The notes: generated by a model not told the origin, from the sequence alone. Counted from the stretch's first letter, positions 10,901-21,879 are shown. The stretch is 64,000 nucleotides of DNA from Gordius sp. MW1 (GCA_964036665.1 OZ038529.1:22330060-22394059); one strand, 5' to 3'. Made by a program: numbers and translations.

Positions 10901-13783
10901 GTCTCGCAGGCGTGAAACTGTTTACCCCCTAGCCCGGTTCCCTAACCCCTCAGAAGGCTCGCCCTTGTGTGCTTTGCCCCCCGAGGAAAAAGAAAGACTT
11001 TTTAACGAATGGACCGTGCAAAATGGTAGTATAATTTTATCATATAGTAATCCTGTTTTTAGTTTAGGTTATAAAAGTATAAATCAAGCATTTTGTAAGG
11101 ATTTAGTTGTTTTTTTAGCAGGCATTTTTTATATAGATTTAATTGTATATACTATAATTTTTGTTTATTTTTGTGTTTTTAAATAGAAAAACTGCCTTAT
11201 TTACTGGGTATACTTATAATTTGCACATTTTTGGGCTACTCTAGAGTAATGATTTTTAGTAATTTATTGAGATTGATTTTTATAAATGATAATACGACAG
11301 CTTAGGACCCGAGGGTAGCAAATTTCTTAAACACATATCAAAATTTATCACCGGATTTACAGATGACTCCAACGAATTGTTTACATTAAGCAGAAAATTA
11401 CTATGGAGATTGTGAAATCCAATACAACTTCGACCCATAACTCTAGAACTGCTCATTAATTTATCTATCTATATTAGCATGTCTTTTTATAAAAATTTGG
11501 AAATAAATAAGTTGTCTTCACTCAAAAAACAAGACTGATTTGTTATTTTAGCCCATATACTATTTTTGAGGTTGAAAGAAAATAAGTTATATATAGTGTT
11601 AGGAAAGGTGTCAGCTGTCTTTGACGCCCCAAAATTGTTTTTAAGTCCGAATTTTGTTGACAATTTAAAAAAAAATACTATAAATTTCGTAATATTTTTT
11701 TTCTTCAAATATTTCCATTACCCTAGATTTGCTAGAATTGGACGAGATGCCAACATACCATAAACACAACGGAGACATTCATCATCATCACAGTGGTAAT
11801 ATTATTGGATTTAGAGGGCGGGGGGCAATAAATATTTAGGGAGGGGCAAAATGTTATTTTTTATTAATTTTAGTTATTATTATATTAAATTTTTAAAATA
11901 TTTGGATTTAGAGGGGGGCAGCCGCCACTCCATGCCATCCCCTGGCTACGTCCATGTTTTTATGCATTCATTTGTTGCTCCAAGATCATTACTGAACCGC
12001 TCAGCCAGCGATTTTAATAATATATAAACCATCAGGGGGGCGATGAAGCCTGGGGTTCAAATCAATGGCATGTAAATTTATATTTAACAACGGTCAAAAT
12101 TAATTTTCTAGGGAATTATTTAGCCAGTTTCGCAATTATCCGATATAAACAACAACCTCTAGATAAGTTGCCAAAAGAAATTCATAAATATAGGTAATCA
12201 GAGTCGTGCGTAAAAACTATAAAGGAATTAGGGCTCGGTCGAGGTCGAAAAATTTAAAGCCAACCAGCGGTCATTAGCTAGTCTATTTGCGAAAGCGTAA
12301 TAATAGTCTTTTGCAGAAGCATACCATTAAAAACACGTATAAGTTTCCACGGCAATTATTGAAAAATTACAAGTTGGACAGGACGGACGGAAAACCAAAA
12401 ACGAGCCCATAAATTGCATAGCAATTAATAGTGAATAGCATTTTATGGTAAAACATGACTTTTGCTTTAACGGCTCTAAATATGATAGATTCCTATGGGA
12501 TTTACTATTAAGCGCATAGTTACATCTTCCACGAGATCATTCAAATCCATTAAAGGCAAATTCGTTATAACGACGGCTTTGCAACAACTACAATTAATGT
12601 GTAGAAAAGAATATTATACAGGGGAATTACACGAATTTCTAATCTCATAAATCTTATTGTGATCAGTGATCCACCCCATTAAAATCTTTTTATACCGTGG
12701 AAATTTGAATGCTTTGCATCAAGACCTTAAAGCAAAGAATCTAGCTAGAACATTCCTATTGCCAAAATAGGGGGATTTGGTTGTTCAACCCATCTTGAAA
12801 ATCGGAGGATTTGATAGACATGTTCGCCCCGTCCAACCAAAATTACAATGCTCTGACCCCCGCCGAAGCCCGTAAAACGGCCAAATACCAGGCCCTCCTA
12901 CCTTCAAATATTTTTACCCATAATGTTGCCTCATGCTCTGGGACTTTTTCTAAATATTCCACCAACTTTTTACTTAAACAAAAATAGCTGCATTTTAATC
13001 GCAAAGTATAATTTTAAATCCCTGGCCGACTGCTGGCCGCTTTTAACGGATGATACATGCGACGCTTTCGGATCATGATTTAATTATCCTTTATTCCTTA
13101 CCCCAGCTTTTATATTTCATAATGTTTCCCTTTTTTATACTTCGCCTTTATAAGGTTTCTACATCGAATAAACCAAATTTTAGCCATAAAAAAATGAAAT
13201 GGGTAAATCACAATTAACTTATTCCCTGAATATCTCATCTTAATGGGCTTTTATTAAAACCCTTTTTAGCATTTTCGTCTTCATGCCTGGCTAAAAAAAG
13301 CTAAAGCGTCGTTGGATATTAACCAAAAATGCAAAAAAATTGGACAACCTACTGCGAGGCAATTTAAGGCTAAAACTTACATTTATTCTCGCATCCTATT
13401 TATATACATAGGCGTAGCCAGGGGACGGCAGGGAGGGGCGGCTGCCCCCTCCAAATCCAAAAAAATCTTCAAAAATATGGCTAAAATTATTAAAAATTAT
13501 AATTTTCCCCTCTCTAAATCATTAGTGCCCCCCCTCTAAATCCAATCCTGGCTACCCCCATGTTTATATATAATTATAATACTATATTTGATTCAATTAA
13601 TATGTTAAGAACACGATGCGGATTTATAAATATTTGGCTTTTCTAGCCCCAATCGTTACCAGCAGGTTGCACACCTTTTACAAAGAGGGCATGGCGTGGC
13701 GGACGGGCGCGGTTGATTCAGGAGCGGTTTTGGCTTATAAAATTAATTTACTCGTTGTTTTTAGAATCACATATTTCTATTGA
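7919..13783 (+). CDS. Two-C2H2-zinc-finger protein, eight exons, function unknown
   Basis: Inferred exons: 7919-8048, 8152-8421, 8567-8662, 8696-8803, 8848-9126, 9413-9610, 10777-11025 and 13647-13783, giving 488 residues. Every intron is phase 1 and has GT...AG ends, and all exon lengths keep the frame, which is strong internal support. Exon 1 starts MENCIAELNHVYRAKIIDLK and is coiled-coil-like. Exon 5 has a C2H2 finger (C-x4-C-x12-H-x4-H, from CPYEPC to HITFKH, about residues 257-280). Exon 6 has a second with the same spacing (CTLPDC to HLTEFH). Exon 7 is GC-richer and very basic (KRPRKVRRKLGPRVKYVSRRR), probably a nuclear localisation or nucleic-acid-binding segment. The long last intron (11026-13646) holds LINE fragments and MITEs. 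Weak points: the 33-nt intron 3, without which a TAA interrupts the frame, and the last exon, which rests on phase and coding look alone. I do not recognise the family; nuclear DNA- or RNA-binding is inferred. Confidence 0.65.
9734..9896. repeat. MITE family A copy in intron 6 of the zinc-finger gene
   Basis: CATGAGCTTAGCCAGGATTGG at the left, CCTGGCTACGCCTATG at the right, usual core. It lies between exons 9413-9610 and 10777-11025. Confidence 0.7.
10284..10386. repeat. MITE family B, short copy with perfect target duplication
   Basis: TAGTGTTGTAAAAACGGCTGG at the left, CCAGCCGTTTTTAAGACACTA at the right. The flanks both read ATCCATTC, a perfect 8-bp duplication. This fixes the family ends as TAGTGTTGT/ACAACACTA and points to the hAT superfamily. 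Confidence 0.8.
10523..10626. repeat. MITE family B, short copy
   Basis: TAGTGTTGTGAAAGCGGCTGG at the left and CCATTCGTTTTATGACACTA at the right. About 240 bp from a sister copy; the stretches after both copies are also alike (CCATTCTTTRARAAACSTRGGAGTCAT), so the pair plus flank looks like a local duplication. Confidence 0.7.
11325..11465 (+). pseudogene. RLE-LINE C-terminal fragment
   Basis: Contains an AGAAAATTACTATGGAGATTG stretch translating to KITMEIVKSNT, the same tail seen in the palindrome arms at 5.5 and 6.8 kb. It lies in the last intron of the zinc-finger gene. Too short to code. Confidence 0.6.
11806..11956. repeat. MITE family A copy (left end eroded)
   Basis: GGATTTAGAGGGCGGGGGGCAATAAAT core with the right end CCCCTGGCTACGTCCATG. 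Confidence 0.6.
12229..12430 (-). repeat. Dispersed repeat family C copy
   Basis: Minus-orientation copy: from AGGGCTCGGTCGAGGTCGAAAA through AGTCTTTTGCAGAAGC and ACAAGTTGGACAGGACGG to GCCCATAAATTGCATAGCAATTAA. Other copies are at 20.1, 24.6, 25.0, 28.1 and 55.5 kb. No coding capacity and no clear terminal inverted repeats. Confidence 0.7.
12790..13075 (+). pseudogene. RLE-LINE C-terminal fragment, close relative of the intact LINE
   Basis: Reading across frames gives DMFAPSNQNYNAL, AEARKTAKYQALLPSNIF, VASCSGTFSK and LLKQK, then a KSLADCWPLL-like segment. These match, in order, the C-terminal 110 residues of the protein at 48857-51390. Relative to that copy there is an internal deletion after SGTFSK and a stop after LLKQK, so this is a dead 5'-truncated copy. 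Confidence 0.8.
13407..13562. repeat. MITE family A copy
   Basis: CATAGGCGTAGCCAGGGGACGG at the left, ATCCTGGCTACCCCCATG at the right, with the usual core. It lies 85 bp before the proposed last exon of the zinc-finger gene. Confidence 0.7.
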
Positions 13784-13979
13784 TGTTTGTGAAGGGGAGG
13801 GGCGGCGTTTTAAAAAGTTTGAATACCCCTAAAGCCCATTAAAATGAGTTTTATGCACATGCTTCCTTTGAATTTGCAAAATTTTACCGGGTAAAGCTTA
13901 GCTAAATCCCTGTCCTTTATTGCTTTATGTTGCTTTTTAAAAACTTTTAAGTTAATGTAGATTTATATATTACTTCGTT

Positions 13980-14309
13980 CGTGTAGAGGGTGGCTGCGAC
14001 AAGGCTAAATATTTCGCAAATACCGATTGGACGCGCCCGTCGACTAATCACTTCCACTCTTCCTCTCGCCTCTCCTCCAATCCCGTCCTCCACAATCACG
14101 TGATCAAGGTTCGTTCGCGTCGATATTTTGGCGGGGCCGCGCGGTTGCGAGCCAATCGCGACGCTATAAATAAAATATTCACGCCACTTTTGGACGTGGT
14201 CGGGTCGAAAGAATTGGTGCCATTCGAACAATTTTCCTCCATCTTGCCTGAAGTCATCTCGTCAAAAAATGGAGACACCGTGGAGCAACCAAGCTTCAAG
14301 TGTCCCGTG
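13980..14309 (+). promoter_or_regulatory. CpG-rich TATA promoter with CCAAT, E-box and E2F-like sites
   Basis: A sharp GC and CpG peak in an AT-rich background. Visible elements: inverted CCAAT (ATTGG, 14026-14030), palindromic E-box CACGTG (14097-14102), E2F-like TTTTGGCGGG (14126-14135), CCAAT (14152-14156) and TATAAA (14165-14170). Their order and spacing fit a plus-strand start site around 14195-14200. CCAAT plus E2F-like sites are common in cell-cycle gene promoters; that reading is an inference. A short upstream frame (14269-14310, 13 codons) ends in TGATG, overlapping the start codon of the downstream gene. Confidence 0.65.
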
Positions 14310-17300
14310 ATGTCCCAACCCCCGAGGAGACCTTCTTTAAAACTGACGAAGTGAGTTATAGTTTTGCGTTGTTGTTTTTAATTTTGTTTTGCTCCCAATT
14401 TTGTTGTTTTAGCTATATTTTTGCGTTTGGCTCTTTTAAATTTAGTTTTGCTTACTATTGGATTGAAGCAGCCATAGACTTATAGACAGATAACCTCTTT
14501 CAAAAAGTGTTTTAAATTTGGACAGCCATATTGATCATCTTAACTTAATGGTTAGGGAAACACTTATGATGATGGTATTGATTACGCTTTAAATATTAAT
14601 ATATCAACTTGAGCCTTTTAAAACTAAATCACAGAGATCACATAATTTTTGTGCACACTCCAATTCAATTCATATTTTTTAAAAAGAATTCTGCCTTATT
14701 AATAAGGTTCAAAGAATTTATAAAACCGCCTTATGTTTAAAATGGTTTTCTTCACATTATAAGATTCAATAATTATTGACCATTGCAAACCATCGCAATA
14801 TATGTGTGTATGTATTTTTGCCCCGAAGCCGCAGAGTTTAGGAAGTACAATCTAAGGTTGAGCCACTTCTTACGCCAAATGGCGCATAAGGGCACGTTAT
14901 TACTAGAATCTAAGGATGATTAAGATCCGGGTCGTTTTGAGCATCTTTTTTGATGCGTGATTATATAGGGGAAGAGCAGTCTATTAGTCTAGAGATGCAG
15001 CTCGTCTAAATGTAGGTTTTCTGATTCAGTTGTCCGAAACTATAAATTGCCAACGGTCGGTTTGTACTCTTGACCCAAAAATATAAAATATTCTGACTTG
15101 GTTGTTGTTTTAAAAGATTTATTCTCGCAATTTGTAAGCCTAATATATTAGGTGTAAATTGCCGTGTAAATATAGCCGTTATTTAATTTGGACGTTATAT
15201 TTATCAATTAATGACCCCTTGAATTCTCTACTAGTTTTTGTTATAATTTAGGGTTTTTTAAATCTTATTTGAAGGACTGCCCTTTAAAACTAAAATTTCT
15301 TGAATATTTATAAAAATTATTGATAAACTTCAAAATTTTCATTTTTTCCCTCTGTTAATTATAGCAAATATTTTTTGCCCCTTTTGATTCCTCATCTTAA
15401 CTAAGCCCACTGTCAATATTATGGGTGCGAAACTATCGTCCAAATGGTGAATGACACTTTTCAATAGGTTTATTAACGCTTTTTTACGAGTAGTTATGTT
15501 TTTCCAGTTTATCAATATAAACAGTAATTGCCATGCCTAGGATCAAAATATTTTTCAAATATTTATACCACTTAACTTTATTTACTTATTACGTTCATCT
15601 TCACAAAACCTGTATTCTTCAACGAATAATAAATTTATCTATATATAATAAATTTCCAACAGCTGTTTGTCATCCCCGTAAGGTGACCAGCTTCTTTAGA
15701 TAATTAAATGAGGGGTGACGCTCGGCTATCCAGGCCCGACAGCCGTGTTGACGATGTGATGTATTTTATATCTTTCGAAAGGAAGTGCCGAAAGCCGGAT
15801 TTGAACCCTCGAGTTCCTTCTATATATATACTAGTGTTATAAAAACAGACCAAAGATTTTTTGGTCTAATTTTCTTAGTCGCATAAACCGTTTTTACAAC
15901 ACTACTATATATATTGCACATTATTCCTCGATAATATATATTTTTAAGGATTAATGGGGTTTCTCTGTCAAAAGCTGATGTCGAAAAATCGTCGCGGATC
16001 TCTAATAAACAAGCACAGTTGCCAGTTCCAAATAACAAAAATCCGAGCCCACAGCTAAGCAAAGAGCTACCCTTTGGGCTACTCTTCAAATTCATATCTA
16101 GGCAGAATTGCGCTCACGCCCTAAAAGCTTTTTATCACTCTTCTCACCACGGCAGAGTATGAAAATTCAATTTAATTCTAAAAATATTCAATTTTAGTCA
16201 TAAATGCTCCGTTTTTATCGGTGATTTAATTTTTAAAATAAGGTCGGACTTTGATTACACTGGTAAACGGTTCATGGGCGTACGCAGGGGGGGGGCAGGG
16301 GGGGGGGGCGGCTGCCCCCCCCCTAATTTATGAAAAAAAAAATTTTCAATGCAAAAACATTGAAAAATTAAAAAAAATTATATTTTGCCCCCCTCTAAAT
16401 GAACTTTTGAACGTTTTGCCCCCCCCCCCCTAATTCAAAACCTGCGTACGCCCATGAAACGGTTATTGGACTCTTCAAATTAGCCGGCAAACTGTTTGCA
16501 GATTTTGGGAGAGTTTTTTATGGTGAACACAAATATGTTTTAGTTTTATTCCTACTCGTCAAGTTTTTAAAATATTTGCTGTTAAAGTTGCTAAAAACAA
16601 TAAAAGCGACGATTTTGGCGTCTTTGACCAATAACATGCAAATTAATCGGTAAAATTTTAGTTTAATAAATTTGAAAGGAATGGTTTATATCAGTCTTGT
16701 TAACGCTCCTTTTTAAAAGTAGCGATTCCCGCTCCCGCTCCTACCCTCTCAAAAGTAGCGATTCCCGCTCCCGCTCCTACCTTCTCAAAAGGAGCGCTCC
16801 CGCTCCAACTAATGGAGCGGCGCTCCATCACCGCTCCTTTGATTTTTATTTTTTTAGTAGGTACACGAAACAAAATTTTTTTTTTTTATCAAAACGTTTT
16901 ATTTATATTATATGATATATCAAAATATTTATAATATTTTATTAGCTTTTAAAAGTAATAAATGTTCTAAATGAGAATCTAACAAACACCCACCTCTCTC
17001 CTAAGACCTGTTTTGCGATACTAAATAGGCGCTCCACAGGAGCACTAGAGGGAAGCGCGGTATTGTATTTAATATAAATATTTTTTAATTTATGGAATTG
17101 TTCAAAAATAGTAATTTTGCTATCATTATCTAAAAAATATCTAGCCAATATATTATTTTCATGGTAATCGATTTCATGGAATCCAAAGAAATCTTCCAAT
17201 TCATTACAAGGCTTCCGTGAACTAGTTGTAGCTATTTTTCCGCCGGGTATTTGTTTCCTTATGAAATTAATTAATCTGGCTTTTTGTTCCATATTTTTTG

Positions 17301-20006
17301 GATCTTTTATCCATTCCCAATTCAATTTAAATGCAGGATGGACAATCGTTGCAATTATATTATCATCATTATAAATATTTGGAAATCTGTAATAAAGTTA
17401 TTTAAATAGATATAATTTACGTTATTATAATATAAACCTTTTATTAATACCGCTGATGAGAGACTTTACAAGAGGTTGGCAAAACTCTAAATCTGATAAT
17501 TCATTTAATTTTGAAATGAGTTTAAAAATGGTAGGACTTAGGAAACCCATGTCCATATGAAGCTCCCCTTCAAGAATTTTCAGAGATTTTTTAATAGGTT
17601 CCATAACCTAAATTTATTTATATCACTAAGATAACGATTATATTTGAATATTTACTTGACTATACTCTTTAATAAATTTAAGTTCTTGGGAGTTAAAACG
17701 CATAAGCCCAAGGTTATCACACAACTCATCAAGGTCCTTTTGTTTTTCATCTAACATTTTATCTAGCAAAATCATGGACTCATAATACGAATTCCACCTA
17801 GTGGAATTTGGGCATATTAGATACCTACCCAACTTTCTGATAATTTCGTCTGCCATATTTGTAGACATATTTTGTTTATTCCACAAAGATTGACACTTTT
17901 AAAATAAACTTTGAGATACTATTTTAAAGCTTCTATCCCCTAAAGCTTTCTCTGCATCAACTGTTGCCACCAAATTAAGACTGTGACAAGCACATCTTGA
18001 ATGTTGAGGGAGATAATCACAGCTTTCTGCCCTATTATTTAGGATATCATCAATATCCACAAATTGCAAATCATCATCAATCTCATAACTTTTATCTTAC
18101 AACTTTCTAAAAAATAAAAGGAAAGTTATAATTTTAAAATATATATTTGAGATTACCTGAATGCCTTCACAAAGTTCCTACCATTATCAATAATGGTTTT
18201 TATTACTTTATTTTGAATTTTAAAACTTTTGTGTATATCAATTATCATCTTGGCCAAAACATCAAAAGTATGCTGGCCTTGAACACGTCTTAGGGCTAAA
18301 GCTGATTTTCTTTGCAATGATTTTGTCAATCCAATGAGCAGTTACACCCAAAAAAGACCTTTATAAGTTAAATTAATCAAGCACATTTAAAAAAATTTAG
18401 ACACTACCTTCTAAATCCACTCCAGCAATCAGCTGTGGTACACACATAAGATACTCCAGAAAGCATTTCTATGATATCATCCATCATTTTATCATAACGC
18501 AAACCTATCTTTGCTATTAGTGTTTGGCGGCACATTACCTTTGCTGAAGGGGAAAACGTTTGTATCATTTTGACAAAGCTAGGATTATCTACAGTTGATA
18601 AAGGAACTAGTGTCTCAATGACATAATCAATGATTGCATTATCTCCTTCAGTTTTTGTAGGTTCATATCTTTTTTGACCAAAATTTAATATTGACTGTTT
18701 TTTCTCAGAAGAGGGAGATTTATTATATTTATAGGTATTGATATGATTTTCAATTTTTGAATATTGATTATCATGTCCTTTCTAAATGTAAATTAAATTT
18801 ATAAGCTCAACTAATGTATGTAATGAATTGCACAAATATAATTAAAACCATTTTAAAAAAATCATTATTAAATAAAGAAATATTGATTTTACCTTCAAGT
18901 GTTTTTTTTAAATTAAAGCTGCTAATTTTAGAGAAAGAAATAATTTTGTTATTAATGCACAATAGGCATTTCGCCTTTAATCTGACTTTATCATCTGTAG
19001 TATCAATCAGCTTGAAATATTTTTTAAATGGTGGAAATGGAAATTCCACTTCGGTTTCTTCTTCATCTTCTATAATCTCTATCTCTAGATCCATGGAAAA
19101 ACTATTTTTTATTATATAAAAAATTAATATGACTTACAGTTTTTTAAAAATTTTTAATATAAAACAGGAAAAACAGATGTTTAATGTTTCAAATGATTAG
19201 ATGAAAAATCAATATAAAATTCGGCTCAACATTTAATAATGAATAAATTAAATTTAAATAAAATTATATTTTCATTAAATTTTAATTAACAAACATTATT
19301 AATATTTAAAAAAAATAATATAATTTATATATTAAATTTAAAGCGCCGCTCCAGCCCTAAAAGGAGCGATTCCCGCTCCCGCTCCTCATTTTTAAATAGG
19401 AGTGGCGCTCCAGCTTTTTTTTAAAAAATGTAGCGGCGCTCAGGAGCGCCGCTACTGTAGCGCCGCTCCTTAACAAGACTGGTATATATATATAGAGAGG
19501 TATTTAATAGACGACATCAAGTTTTAGTAAAAATTTATGTTTGATGAAGAATATTTTAAAACATGAAGTTGACAACTGTAGTTGGTTTAAGTTGTTAGAA
19601 CTAGTGTTTCAAAAACGGCTGAGTCTTGTTTGGTCGACCTTTAGTTTTGGTCGACTAAACATTAACAGACTAAAGCTTTTTTTGGTCAATTTTTCTTATT
19701 CGACCTTTGAGCTTAGTCAAAATTTAAAAAACAGCCCAGAGTTGATCGTTAGTTTTGGAATTTTTGGTTTGTTTATGTTTAGTCGACTTCAACCCTAAAG
19801 GTCGGCCAAAAAAAATCGAGTCGTTTTTACAACACTACTTAGAACACTTAACATTGTTCAGGGTGGTGGACTCTAAAATTTGGGTAAAAATTGTTTGTTT
19901 TACGCACGCAATTTTTAAGCAATATTTTTGCAATGGAGTGCAGATAGATGGAGTGGAGAAGAGGCAAGTGAAGGAATGCCTAGAAGATTTGATCTCCAAG
20001 CTATGA
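14310..20006 (+). CDS. Three-exon gene for a 111-residue protein, function unknown
   Basis: Exons 14310-14350, 15949-16156 and 19920-20006. The donors are GAA|GTGAGT and AGA|GTATGA; the acceptors are TTTTTAAG in both cases. Frame is kept across both joins (phase 2, then phase 0), and the last exon ends in TGA. The start is the first ATG able to read into exon 2; it lies 140 bp after the TATA box and is entered by TGATG from a short upstream frame. The protein starts [14 protein letters not shown], basic and proline-rich, then has a Ser/Asn/Lys/Pro-rich middle, a hydrophobic patch (LPFGLLFKF), and an acidic helix-like end ([17 protein letters not shown]). No family is recognised. Intron 2 is 3.76 kb because of a 2.79-kb hAT insertion and MITEs. 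If the third exon is wrong, exon 2 reads to a TGA at 16160, giving 84 residues. Confidence 0.5.
14473..14992. repeat. MITE family E copy (about 520 bp)
   Basis: CATAGACTTATAGACAGATAA at the left; GAGCAGTCTATTAGTCTA at the right. The interior shares AAAAAGTGTT, CATATTGATCAT and TTTTTGATGCGTGATTATATA with the copy at 31.4 kb. In intron 1 of the 111-residue protein gene. Confidence 0.6.
15730..15815 (-). other. tRNA-like box motifs, possible SINE remnant
   Basis: On the minus strand GGGTTCAAATCCGGC resembles an RNA polymerase III B box and TAGCCGAGCGT resembles an A box, but the A-like box lies downstream of the B-like box, the wrong order for one tRNA unit. It could be remains of two tandem tRNA-derived units, or chance. 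Confidence 0.25.
15832..15904. repeat. MITE family B, minimal copy (73 bp)
   Basis: TAGTGTTATAAAAACAGACC and CATAAACCGTTTTTACAACACTA with only about 30 bp between the ends, a strongly deleted copy. Confidence 0.65.
16273..16456. repeat. MITE family A copy with perfect 8-bp target duplication
   Basis: CATGGGCGTACGCAGG at the left and CCTGCGTACGCCCATG at the right form perfect 16-bp inverted ends. Both flanks read AAACGGTT, a perfect 8-bp duplication (16265-16272 and 16457-16464). This is the best-preserved copy in the window and indicates hAT-type mobilisation. Confidence 0.85.
16692..19481 (-). mobile_element. hAT transposon, 2.79 kb, with terminal repeats and target duplication
   Basis: Ends are CAGTCTTGTTAA at the left and TTAACAAGACTG at the right. 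Flanks are GTTTATAT (16684-16691) and GTATATAT (19482-19489), 7 of 8 identical. Both ends carry subterminal repeats built on GGAGCG and AGCGATTCCCGCTCCCGCTCC, typical transposase-binding arrays. The transposase lies on the minus strand inside. The element sits in the second intron of the 111-residue protein gene, opposite in direction to that gene. Confidence 0.9.
16942..19094 (-). pseudogene. hAT transposase, intron-containing, with at least one frameshift
   Basis: Exon 1 (19094-18893) starts [13 protein letters not shown] and carries the first half of a BED-type finger (C-x2-C in KCLLCINN); the next exon (from about 18782) supplies the His side ([11 protein letters not shown]). Further segments match hAT landmarks in order: a [16 protein letters not shown]-like segment, [19 protein letters not shown], a [10 protein letters not shown]-like segment with a likely catalytic Asp, [13 protein letters not shown], and the C-terminal dimerisation domain at 17100-16942 ([15 protein letters not shown]). 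Near 18310-18340 the frame shifts between HWID and [10 protein letters not shown], so this copy is probably inactive. Donor/acceptor sites are visible between segments. Confidence 0.8.
19602..19837. repeat. MITE family B, full-length copy
   Basis: TAGTGTTTCAAAAACGGCTG at the left; TCGTTTTTACAACACTA at the right. Flanks GTTAGAAC and CTTAGAAC match at 7 of 8 positions. About 236 bp with several internal GTCGACC/GGTCGAC palindromes. Confidence 0.8.
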
Positions 20007-20133
20007 CCCACCTAAACAATCGGTTAATCCAAAGTTTGTTTTAATATATTAACGTACAATAATAATGCATTTTTTTAAATTAATTTGCATGGATTTAACG
20101 TTATTGATTTTGTGAAATTAAATACTAATCATT

Positions 20134-20450
20134 AATTGCTATGCAATTTATGGGCTCCCTATTGGTTATCCGGCCTGTTCAATGTGTTGCTGTGGAAACT
20201 TATACGGGTTGTTGAAGGCTGTAGACGTTTATATTTATATTGCAGCTTTTTGATTAATTTGTATTGTTTCTGTCAAATTCCTATTCAACTAGTAATTTTT
20301 CAATAATTGCTGTGGAAACTTATACGGGTTTTTAATAACTGTGGAAACTTGTGCTTCCGTAAAAGACTTTTCCGTTGCTTTCGCACATAGACTAGCTAAT
20401 GACCACTGGTTGGCTTTAATTTTTTCGACCTCGCCCGAGCCCTAATTTCA
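20134..20450 (+). repeat. Dispersed repeat family C copy with internal duplication
   Basis: From AATTGCTATGCAATTTATGGG to TCGACCTCGCCCGAGCCC. The GCTGTGGAAACTTATACGGG block occurs twice (about 20190 and 20309), separated by 100 bp, so this copy carries an internal tandem duplication. Confidence 0.7.
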
Positions 20451-21879
20451 TTTTTGATTTTGTGCCCGACTAATTATTAATAATCTTTATAATAGCAATT
20501 AATAATACATTTAAAAACATCGTTTTTTAGCATTATTTTTGTGATAGTAATTAATGCAAGACAGTTGTTTTAGAGGCGTTTATAATGGAGTTAATTTTAG
20601 AATTGCGACAGTTACAAATAGTTTATGAGAGTCTAAAAACTGGAACTATCATTTTTAACTTAAATTTATTTTTATTTTTAGGTTTGGGAGCCTAGATAGC
20701 AGGTGTGACAAGGAAAACAATCCTCAAGAATCTTTTAGCAGATACACCATCATCGCCTTATATGTTATTTATATCAAGTCACTAAATCGTTTTTTAATAG
20801 TATAAGAGAAATCTGGAATTTATATGGAAAATGTTATATTGGCAATTTACCTAACCAATAATTATAGTAACTCTTGGGTGGATAATACGCGTTTAACTGC
20901 TCTTTGAAAAGCTCAACTTTAAAGTTGCGTCAATTTTTTGTTAAAAACGCAATGCTAAGTTAATTGTTAAAAGTGCCAAGTATTTTTTTAATGAAAAGCC
21001 TTAAATGTTTTATGTTAAATTTTTAAGATAAAGCTTAAACAATTAAATACGCTAAGTTTTATTAATTAGAATTATCAAAAATTTAACCGTTCTATGATAT
21101 AAAATAACTTTTAAGATAGTTAAAATTAACCACTGCCATAAATTTTTATTCAGAATATATGTATAATATCAGAAAATTGCCATTGATTTTATCAACAAAC
21201 TCGTAAGTTAATTTCAAATAACCAAAATTTCAATTTAATCATAATTTTTTGCAAAATTAAAAAGCAAGCAAATGAAAAATTAGAAAAATGTTTAAAAAAC
21301 TTAACAATGATCTTAAAAAACTTTGCAGTAAGAATATCAAACTTAGCAAATTTTGTTCGGCAATTCATTTATGACAATCACTAAAATTGTAAAACATTTA
21401 TAACTGAACTCACTTTCAAAAATAACCACATAAATAATTGGGAAAAATTATTCTTAAAACTATTACATGAAATCACTTTAAATAATATCCATTATGAAAT
21501 AAAAAAAAATATTCTTCAAATTTAAAACAAGATAATTGTTAAAATGTGAAAGCTCACATTTAAAAACGCGCGGTAAAATACATTTTTTGCATGATATAAT
21601 ATAATATTCACATGTATATATTTTTTTCGTATGGTGTGACGTATATATAGTCGATAATAAATTAAAACAACTTATAACAATACTCTGATTTTGTGCGATT
21701 TTTTCATTAATTTCCAATTTAATATGTATAATAAATAAATTGGTTCAAAAACGTGGCTTTTTTTAATTATGCCTTAGTTGAAGTATATATTTTTGGCAAG
21801 GAATTTTCCAAAAATGAAACTTCTATGTTGAGAACGTGGTTTATGGCTTTGTGAGATTTTTCCGGATCGCTGATCCCAT
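20451..21879. other. Intergenic, AT-rich, no gene seen
   Basis: Very AT-rich. A short frame at 20585-20690 (MELILELRQLQIVYESLKTG) looks coding-like but has no usable donor or continuing exon. Nothing else supported. Confidence 0.5.

Noticed and set aside
11026-11186. Extension of the zinc-finger exon 7 frame to the TAG at 11184
   Set aside because: After 11025 the composition turns AT-rich and hydrophobic in an intron-like way, right after a GTAGTA donor; the exon at 13647 continues in phase. A retained-intron isoform is still possible.
13947-14299. Minus-strand frames across the CpG-rich promoter
   Set aside because: Open frames are expected by chance in GC-rich DNA; there is no start context or splice site, and a plus-strand TATA, donor and downstream exons support the other direction.
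15730-15815. tRNA gene
   Set aside because: A-box-like and B-box-like motifs are in the wrong order and no cloverleaf can be drawn.
19755-19920. Upstream extension of the frame ending at 20006
   Set aside because: It runs through the family B MITE (19602-19837); only the part after the acceptor at 19918-19919 looks like host coding sequence.
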